Assembly (NCBI GenBank): GCA_016214005.1
Contig: JACRPK010000018.1
Span: 1-49,555, forward strand
Length of the DNA stretch: 49,555 bases
Source: Candidatus Wolfebacteria bacterium
Lineage (GTDB): Bacteria; Patescibacteriota; Minisyncoccia; UBA6257; UBA9933
Direction of reading: 5' to 3'
Both the position numbers and the translations under genes were made by a program. Within the stretch, counting starts at the first letter, position 1; each line of letters opens with the position of its first letter. The notes beneath the pieces are model-generated. The model had not been told where the DNA came from. It did no database searches and worked only from the letters and a program-made list of their open reading frames with translations. Below, one piece after another: positions 43,665 through 49,555 of the stretch.

Positions 43665-44593
43665 TTTGCTGATTTATAAAAATTAAAACCTTTATCTATT
43701 ATAAGACACTCCGCCTCATTTCGTCTGTTGATAAATTCAAGCCCCTTTTTTGTTTCCATAATCACGATTGATTTTGCGAAAATATCCGCGCTCGCGGCAT
43801 TATTGCTGATAACCGTTGCTAATAATACGTCGCTTTCGGCCGGCAACCCGCTTTTTGAATCAATTATATGATGGAAATTAATGCCATTGATTGTCCAATT
43901 TCGTTTTGAAATTCCCGAAGTCGCGACAGCCGCTTTTTTATTTTTAATTTCTATTGATATGGCGTTTTTGGCTAAATCAAACGGATTTTGAATATCAATT
44001 TGCCAATTTTTCCCATTGTTTTTACCCGACAAAAACATATCGCCGCCGATTGAAATCCAAAAATCACTGAAATATTTTTTAAATTCATCGGCAATTAAAT
44101 CAACAACATATCCTTTGCCGATTCCGCCAAAATCAATTTTCAAATTTTCCGGTTTTTTAATAATTAACTTTTTTTCGTCAATTATTAAATCGCTCAAATC
44201 AGATTTTTTTGAAAAATTTTCTTTGATTTTTTTAAGATTAAAATCCGGCAAATTTAAATTTCTATCCAATAAATCAAAACTTTTGTTGTAGCCGATATTT
44301 TCCAAAATTTCAGCGATTGTCGGATCAAAAATTCCATTCGTTATTTTATGAAACTCAAAACATTTTTTAAAAATATCAATCATTATCGGGCTGGCATAAA
44401 AATCGCCGCTTTTCAGATTATTAAATTCAGAAAGCTCGCTGTTTTTTTTAAATCTGCTGAACTTATTTTCAAAATCTTCAAGCGTTTTTTTCGCCCAATT
44501 TATTTTTTCTTCGGCAAAAATCTTATTCTTAAAAGCAATAAAAATCTCCGCATCTGTTCCAAGCGATTTTATTTTTTCAAAAACAAATTCCAT
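43652..44593 (-). CDS. apbE: FAD:protein FMN transferase
   Basis: ENKFSRFKKNSELSEFN, IDFGGIGKGYVVDLIA, SIGGDMFLSGKNNGKNWQIDIQNPF, HHIIDSKSGLPA. Confidence 0.9.
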   Translation of the reverse strand: MEFVFEKIKSLGTDAEIFIAFKNKIFAEEKINWAKKTLEDFENKFSRFKKNSELSEFNNLKSGDFYASPIMIDIFKKCFEFHKITNGIFDPTIAEILENIGYNKSFDLLDRNLNLPDFNLKKIKENFSKKSDLSDLIIDEKKLIIKKPENLKIDFGGIGKGYVVDLIADEFKKYFSDFWISIGGDMFLSGKNNGKNWQIDIQNPFDLAKNAISIEIKNKKAAVATSGISKRNWTINGINFHHIIDSKSGLPAESDVLLATVISNNAASADIFAKSIVIMETKKGLEFINRRNEAECLIIDKGFNFYKSAKWNI

Positions 44594-44598
44594 TAAAT

Positions 44599-44901
44599 TT
44601 ACGACAATATTGTTCGCGGTTGAGGAATAATTCGCTGGGGAGCCGGCTGGGCAACTTGCTGTTTCAGTTGAGTCTGCGGTTGCGGCAAAATTTTCTGGCC
44701 CGATTGCGCGGCTTGTTTGAAAATCTCCTGTTGTTGCGCCAATTCCTGCTTTAGCCTATCAGCTTCCTCTTTTGAGCGATTTTGAAATAATTTTTTATTA
44801 ATAGCTTTTTCCTGGTCAGCCTGATAAACATAAATTAAAAAAAACACAAAAATAAGCGTCGGCGCCATTATTAAAAATATAAAATTTAAAATTTTTCGCA
44901 T
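44599..44901 (-). CDS. small membrane-anchored Gln/Pro-rich protein
   Basis: N-terminal TM and Q-rich coiled-coil tail QQQEIFKQAAQSGQKILPQPQTQLKQQ. Confidence 0.5.
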   Translation of the reverse strand: MRKILNFIFLIMAPTLIFVFFLIYVYQADQEKAINKKLFQNRSKEEADRLKQELAQQQEIFKQAAQSGQKILPQPQTQLKQQVAQPAPQRIIPQPRTILS

Positions 44902-44913
44902 TTTAAAATTATA

Positions 44914-45627
44914 TTAAATAAATTTATTCACGGCAATATAAGAAGCCGCAATTGCCGCTGTTTCAGCTCGTAAAACAAGGCTGCCAAGGCTTTTTATTTT
45001 AAAATTTCCGCTTTTTTTAATCATTGCGAGTTCATTTTCGCTCCATCCGCCTTCCGGACCGATGAATATGCCGATTTTTTGATTTTCTTTCTGCTGATTT
45101 TCTTGATCAATTTTTTCTCCGTTAATGTTAAAAAATAAATTCAAATTATTTTTGCTGGCGTTTTTAACGGCGTCTTCAAAATTTATCGCTGATTGCAAAA
45201 TCGGCAATTCTCCCCTGTCCGATTGTTCGGCCGCCTCCTTAATAATTTTTTCCATTCTGTCTGATTTAAAACTCAATTTTATTGTTCGCTCGGAAATAAT
45301 CGGAACAATTTCTTTAATTCCAATTTCCGTGGCTTTTTGAACAATTAATTCAAAATTTTCTTTTTTTAAAATCGCGCAATAAAGAATAACGTAATTTTTT
45401 GGCTCATTTTCATTTTTATAAACTTTTTCTATTTTAATTTTAACTAAATTTTTTGATAAAAAATCGATGACTCCGAATGCCTCGTTTGAATTGCCGTCGC
45501 ATAAAATAATTTTATCGCCGCTTTTTAACCTTAAAACATTTTTAAGTTGATTTAAAATATTTTTGTCAAAAATTTCAATCTGTGATAAATTTAAATCAAA
45601 ATTTCCAAAAAATCTGTGTAATTTCAT
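44914..45627 (-). CDS. rsmE: 16S rRNA (uracil1498-N3)-methyltransferase RsmE
   Basis: QKATEIGIKEIVPIISERTI, EAAEQSDRGELPIL, GIFIGPEGGWSENEL, LGSLVLRAETAAIAA. Confidence 0.92.
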   Translation of the reverse strand: MKLHRFFGNFDLNLSQIEIFDKNILNQLKNVLRLKSGDKIILCDGNSNEAFGVIDFLSKNLVKIKIEKVYKNENEPKNYVILYCAILKKENFELIVQKATEIGIKEIVPIISERTIKLSFKSDRMEKIIKEAAEQSDRGELPILQSAINFEDAVKNASKNNLNLFFNINGEKIDQENQQKENQKIGIFIGPEGGWSENELAMIKKSGNFKIKSLGSLVLRAETAAIAASYIAVNKFI

Positions 45628-45661
45628 ATCCAAATATAATATAACAAAATACAAAAAAATC

Positions 45662-45790
45662 TATCAGAAAATATTTTTTGCCTATATTTCTTATACTCAA
45701 ATCTCAATAATTTATATCTTCGCTCCAACAGGCTGGCTATGGAAAAAATTTTATTGAAGATAAATATGAGTAAAAAAAATTTTCTGATAT
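45662..45790. repeat. imperfect inverted repeat (about 30-bp arms) in the divergent rsmE/thiI intergenic region
   Basis: tatcagaaaatattttttgcctatatttc near 45662 vs reverse complement tatcagaaaattttttttactcatatttatcttc ending at about 45789. Confidence 0.65.
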
Positions 45791-45802
45791 AATTAATCTA
45801 TT

Positions 45803-46954
45803 ATGAATCACATTGTTTGTCATTATTCGGAAATCGCTTTAAAAAAAGGCAATCGTCAATTTTTTGAAGAAAAACTGATTAAAAACATAAAAAATACCTT
45901 GCCGGGGGGTTCTTTTGAATCAATAAAAATGGTTTCCGGAAGAGTTGTTATAAAATTAACGCTAAACTCTGATAAGCAAAAAATCACGGAAAATCTTAAA
46001 AAAGTTTTCGGAATTTCCAATTTTTCTTTTGCTCAAATTGCCGAAAATGACATCAGAATAATCCAAAAAACCGCTTTAGAAATTTTAAAAAACAAGAAAT
46101 TCAAAACTTTTAAAATTTCCGCTAAACGCGGCAATAAAAATTTTCCGCTTAATTCCCAGCAAATAAACGAAAAAGTCGGAGAATTTATTTTAAACAAAAT
46201 AAAAAATATAAAAGTTAATCTTGATAATCCGGAAGCGATTTGTTTTGTTGAAATTGCCGGCAATCAATCTTATTTATATTGCGAAAAAATAAAAGGACCG
46301 GGCGGGTTGCCTTCCGGCACAAGCGGAAAAATTTGCGTTTTGCTTTCCGGTGGCATTGATTCCCCTGTTGCCGCTTACAGAATAATGCGCCGCGGAGCGC
46401 AAGCAATTTTCTGTCATTTTCACAGCTATCCGCAAACAAACGCCGCTTCAATCGAAAAAATAAAAACTATCGTAAAAATTCTTGAACAATATCAAGGTAA
46501 AAGCAAACTTTATCTAATTCCATTTTTAGACGTTCAAAAAGAAATTTTTAAAAAAGCGCCGGAAAAATTGCGGGTTGTGTTATATCGCCGGTTTATGTTA
46601 AAAATCGCTGGAAAAATCGCTCAAAAAGAAGGCGCCTTGGCGCTTGCAACCGGAGACAGCCTCGGGCAAGTGGCATCGCAAACTTTGGAAAATATCAGCG
46701 CTATAAACGAAGCCGCGAATATTCCGATTTTCCGGCCGCTTATCGGGATGGATAAAGAAGAAATAATAAAAGAAGCAAGAGTTATCGGAACTTACGAAAT
46801 TTCAATCCAGCCGCATGAAGATTGCTGTTCATTATTTATTCCAAACCATCCAGAAACAAAAGCGTCTTTAAAAGATGTAAAAATCGCCGAAAAAAAATTA
46901 ACCGCGTCAAAACTCATTAATGCCGCTGTTAAAAATTCTGTTTTAAATAATTAA
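45803..46954 (+). CDS. thiI: tRNA 4-thiouridine synthetase ThiI (no rhodanese domain)
   Basis: THUMP domain, CVLLSGGIDSPVAAYRIMRRGAQAIFCHFHSYPQT, ATGDSLGQVASQTLENI. Confidence 0.94.
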   Translation: MNHIVCHYSEIALKKGNRQFFEEKLIKNIKNTLPGGSFESIKMVSGRVVIKLTLNSDKQKITENLKKVFGISNFSFAQIAENDIRIIQKTALEILKNKKFKTFKISAKRGNKNFPLNSQQINEKVGEFILNKIKNIKVNLDNPEAICFVEIAGNQSYLYCEKIKGPGGLPSGTSGKICVLLSGGIDSPVAAYRIMRRGAQAIFCHFHSYPQTNAASIEKIKTIVKILEQYQGKSKLYLIPFLDVQKEIFKKAPEKLRVVLYRRFMLKIAGKIAQKEGALALATGDSLGQVASQTLENISAINEAANIPIFRPLIGMDKEEIIKEARVIGTYEISIQPHEDCCSLFIPNHPETKASLKDVKIAEKKLTASKLINAAVKNSVLNN

Positions 46955-46975
46955 AAAATTTGATAGAATATTTTT

Positions 46976-47335
46976 ATGAAATATGGACAAAAAGAAATAA
47001 AAAGCTCCAAACTTGAAATTTGGGATAATCCGTTTCCTGACAGAAATTACACAATTGAAATAACTTATCCGGAATTCACCTGCCTTTGTCCGCGATCCGG
47101 CTATCCGGATTTCGCCTCAATAAACATAAATTACATCCCCAATAAAAAAATCATTGAATTAAAAAGCCTGAAACTTTATTTAAATAGCTTCCGCGATAAA
47201 CATATTTCCCACGAATCTGTTGTTAATGAAATTTTTGACGCTTTAAAGAAAAATCTCAAACCGCGAAAATTAGATGTTATCGGAGACTTTAATGTCCGCG
47301 GCAATGTAAAAACTTTAATAAAAGTTTCGCTTTAA
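46976..47335 (+). CDS. queF: preQ0 reductase QueF
   Basis: [47 protein letters not shown]. Confidence 0.92.
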   Translation: MKYGQKEIKSSKLEIWDNPFPDRNYTIEITYPEFTCLCPRSGYPDFASININYIPNKKIIELKSLKLYLNSFRDKHISHESVVNEIFDALKKNLKPRKLDVIGDFNVRGNVKTLIKVSL

Positions 47336-48531
47336 AATTCTAAAATCTCAAAATTATAAAAAGCTTTGTTCGGAGTTATTTTAATTATTTTATTTAATGG
47401 CATTTCAATGTGGGGAATGTCATTTTGCGCGGTTTCTATAAAATATGAAAAAAGGCAGCGATTAACGGCCCGATGAGCAATAATAACCACATTTTTATCC
47501 TGTCTTTCAACTTCAAAAATAACTTTTTTTATTCTTTGAATAAGCATTTTATAGGATTCCCCTTTTGGATAGCAAAAATTAAATTTATCATTCTTGCGAT
47601 CTAAATAAATTTTCGGAAATTTCTCGGCAATTTCTTCATAACTTAAGCTGTCGCAAATTCCCGAATTTATCTCGCTTAATTCTTCAAGTTTTATTTTTTG
47701 ATGTTTTAAAAACTCGGCAGTTTTAATTGTCCTTGTCTTTGGGCTTATGAAAACCGTCAGATCAAAATCATTGAAATAATCCGCCAGCTTTTTGGCATAT
47801 TCAACGCCGCTATCAGTTAAAAGCGAATCACCGCCGATTTTATTTTCCAGATTAAAAAATGTTTCGCCGTGGCGCGTCAAATAAACATTTTTCTTGATAA
47901 ATCTTAAATTCCCCAAAAATTCCGCGAGCTCATCAAAAAAGATATTCGTTCTTCCATCGAAATTCTTTTCAATCCGTTCGCCAAAATTAAAAATTTTTAT
48001 ATATGGTATCTCGCTCATCGACTCATACACTTTTTCATAATGCCTTAATCTTTCTTCAAAATCTTTTTTTGCCCATTTTTCGTCTTTGCCTTCATAATCA
48101 GCGCTATTTTTTATTTTTATTCCGATAATTTCATCAATAATTTTTTGGTTGTCGCAGATATTCTCAATAAAAATATAATCTAAGCCTGATTTTTGACATT
48201 CTTTTGCCAGATAATTTCGGCGTTTTGGCGTTACGTTGGTAGCATCATAAATCGCAATTTCGCCATTATTTTTAAGCCACTGGATTAAATTGCTGAAACA
48301 TTTTTTAGCGACTTCTTCTCTTTGTTTTGAAAATTTTTCGCAATTCGGATTGAAAAAATCGCTTCCTGAAAATTTATCGCCCAAAATTTCCCTTCTATAA
48401 TTTCCGGCATTAAAAATTTTTATTTTATATCCCTGCCATGCCAAATATCTCTGTAATTTTGCGGCCAAAAAACTCTTCCCCCGCGCCGGAAGCCCGACCA
48501 TAATAACAACTAATTTAGTTTGTAAATCCAT
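47332..48531 (-). CDS. bifunctional 6-phosphofructo-2-kinase/fructose-2,6-bisphosphatase (eukaryotic PFKFB-like)
   Basis: kinase [36 protein letters not shown] and [21 protein letters not shown]; phosphatase [90 protein letters not shown]. Confidence 0.9.
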   Translation of the reverse strand: MDLQTKLVVIMVGLPARGKSFLAAKLQRYLAWQGYKIKIFNAGNYRREILGDKFSGSDFFNPNCEKFSKQREEVAKKCFSNLIQWLKNNGEIAIYDATNVTPKRRNYLAKECQKSGLDYIFIENICDNQKIIDEIIGIKIKNSADYEGKDEKWAKKDFEERLRHYEKVYESMSEIPYIKIFNFGERIEKNFDGRTNIFFDELAEFLGNLRFIKKNVYLTRHGETFFNLENKIGGDSLLTDSGVEYAKKLADYFNDFDLTVFISPKTRTIKTAEFLKHQKIKLEELSEINSGICDSLSYEEIAEKFPKIYLDRKNDKFNFCYPKGESYKMLIQRIKKVIFEVERQDKNVVIIAHRAVNRCLFSYFIETAQNDIPHIEMPLNKIIKITPNKAFYNFEILEF

Positions 48532-48554
48532 AAATAATTACTATAATAAAATAT

Positions 48555-49010
48555 ATGAATGACAAAATAAACCCGCCGTCTTTGGAAGAATTAAAAAAAC
48601 TCCGCGAGCCTTTAAAAAACATAAATTTAGAACATAAAAAAACACTCAGTTTTTTGGAAAAATTCGCTGTTTGGATAACCAAACATATCGGCTCAATGGG
48701 ATTTTTTATTATTATTCTTTTTTGGACAATAATCTGGACAAGCTGGAATATATTCGCGCCCGCATCTTTTCAATTTGATCCGTTCCCGGCTTTTGTTTTG
48801 TGGCTTTTTATTTCAAATATGGTTCAACTTTTTTTGCTTCCATTAATTATGATCGGGCAAAATCTCCAAGGGCGGCATGCCGAAACAAGAGCCGCGGCGG
48901 ATTTTGAAATTAATGTAAAAGCGGAAAGAGAAATAGGGGCAATTTTATCTCACTTGGAATATCAAAAAGATTTGATTTTAAAAATATTAAAAAGATTGGA
49001 AGAAAAATAG
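48555..49010 (+). CDS. DUF1003 family membrane protein
   Basis: GSMGFFIIILFWTIIWTSWN...FDPFPAFVLWLFISNMVQLFLLPLIMIGQNLQGRHAETRAAADFEINVKAEREI. Confidence 0.88.
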   Translation: MNDKINPPSLEELKKLREPLKNINLEHKKTLSFLEKFAVWITKHIGSMGFFIIILFWTIIWTSWNIFAPASFQFDPFPAFVLWLFISNMVQLFLLPLIMIGQNLQGRHAETRAAADFEINVKAEREIGAILSHLEYQKDLILKILKRLEEK

Positions 49011-49011
49011 A

Positions 49012-49057
49012 AAAACAATAATCGCTCAAAATTTTAATTTTGAGCGATTATTGTTTT
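49012..49057. terminator. bidirectional terminator with near-perfect 22-bp arms
   Basis: aaaacaataatcgctcaaaatt (49012-49033) / aattttgagcgattattgtttt (49036-49057) between convergent genes. Confidence 0.9.
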
Positions 49058-49066
49058 ATTGTTATT

Positions 49067-49321
49067 TTATGAAAGATGTTTTGAAACGAGTTTCGTCATT
49101 TCAAACATATTAACATTTCCTTTGCCGCCGAACACTTTTTTAAGATTTTCATCGGCGTTAATGTTGCGTTTGTCTTTAGAATCTTGAAGATTATTTTTTT
49201 TAATATATACCCAAAGTTCTTTAACAACTTCCGATCTTGGCATTGGTCCCTTGCCGACTACCACGGCTAATTCAGAACTAATATTCATCGGCTTCATAAA
49301 GGCGGAATTAGTTTTCGCCAT
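49067..49321 (-). CDS. SWIB/MDM2 domain protein
   Basis: SSELAVVVGKGPMPRSEVVKELWVYIKKNNLQDSKDKRNINADENLKKVFGGKGNVNMFEMTKLVSKHL. Confidence 0.9.
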   Translation of the reverse strand: MAKTNSAFMKPMNISSELAVVVGKGPMPRSEVVKELWVYIKKNNLQDSKDKRNINADENLKKVFGGKGNVNMFEMTKLVSKHLS

Positions 49322-49424
49322 ATTTTTAAATTATTCGTTAATATTGCCCCGACCTTTTTAAGTATCTAATTATTATCATTTTATTGATGAAAAACGAATA
49401 AGTCAACAATAACCACGCGAATTC

Positions 49425-49555
49425 AAATCTGAACTGCACCACTTAGCAAAAAACGAAAATCCTGCGGAGAGGTATTCGTATGATACTCATACGACGAATA
49501 TACTCTCCATATGTACACACAATTCACCAAAGAAACCCGCATTGAGCTTGCCGCG
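49425..49555 (+). mobile_element. left end of a probable IS30-like insertion sequence (truncated by window end)
   Basis: terminal-repeat-like ctgaactgcaccacttagca, hairpin, then ATG at 49511 encoding MYTQFTKETRIELAA, resembling IS30-family transposase N-termini; higher GC. Confidence 0.6.

Overview
AT-rich, gene-dense window with the hallmarks of a Candidate Phyla Radiation (Patescibacteria, Parcubacteria-like) chromosome. Genes are small, frequently overlap by a few to about 56 bp, and are mostly housekeeping: proS, mreB, PBP2, galT, pheS, recG, obgE, tig, dnaX, efp, mnmA, comEC, rplI, rpmA, gltX, rsmE, thiI, queF. An accessory block at about 10.5-18.3 kb holds two HicBA-type toxin-antitoxin pairs, type IV pilin-like proteins, a GYAWSSNIGW-repeat surface protein with an in-frame octanucleotide repeat, and a protein with an S74 endosialidase-chaperone domain. 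There are four tRNA genes or tRNA-like loci, several very strong hairpins between convergent genes, and the start of an IS30-like transposase at the right edge. Leading points for follow-up: (1) a stand-alone protein resembling the HMUDK-helical/aGPT-Pplase DNA base hypermodification family; (2) an apparently intact eukaryotic-type bifunctional PFK-2/FBPase-2; (3) a single-chain, mitochondrial-style PheRS (PheS fused to FDX-ACB), together with a ProRS whose editing insertion is replaced by a short CxxC/CxxC segment; (4) a rearranged tRNA-Met locus with an initiator-like tRNA that seems to have lost both sides of the D-loop/T-loop contact; (5) a palindromic in-frame insertion in mnmA; (6) TATAAT boxes 6-9 nt from many ATGs, implying leaderless transcription. 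All calls come from reading the sequence and the supplied ORFs; no database search was run.
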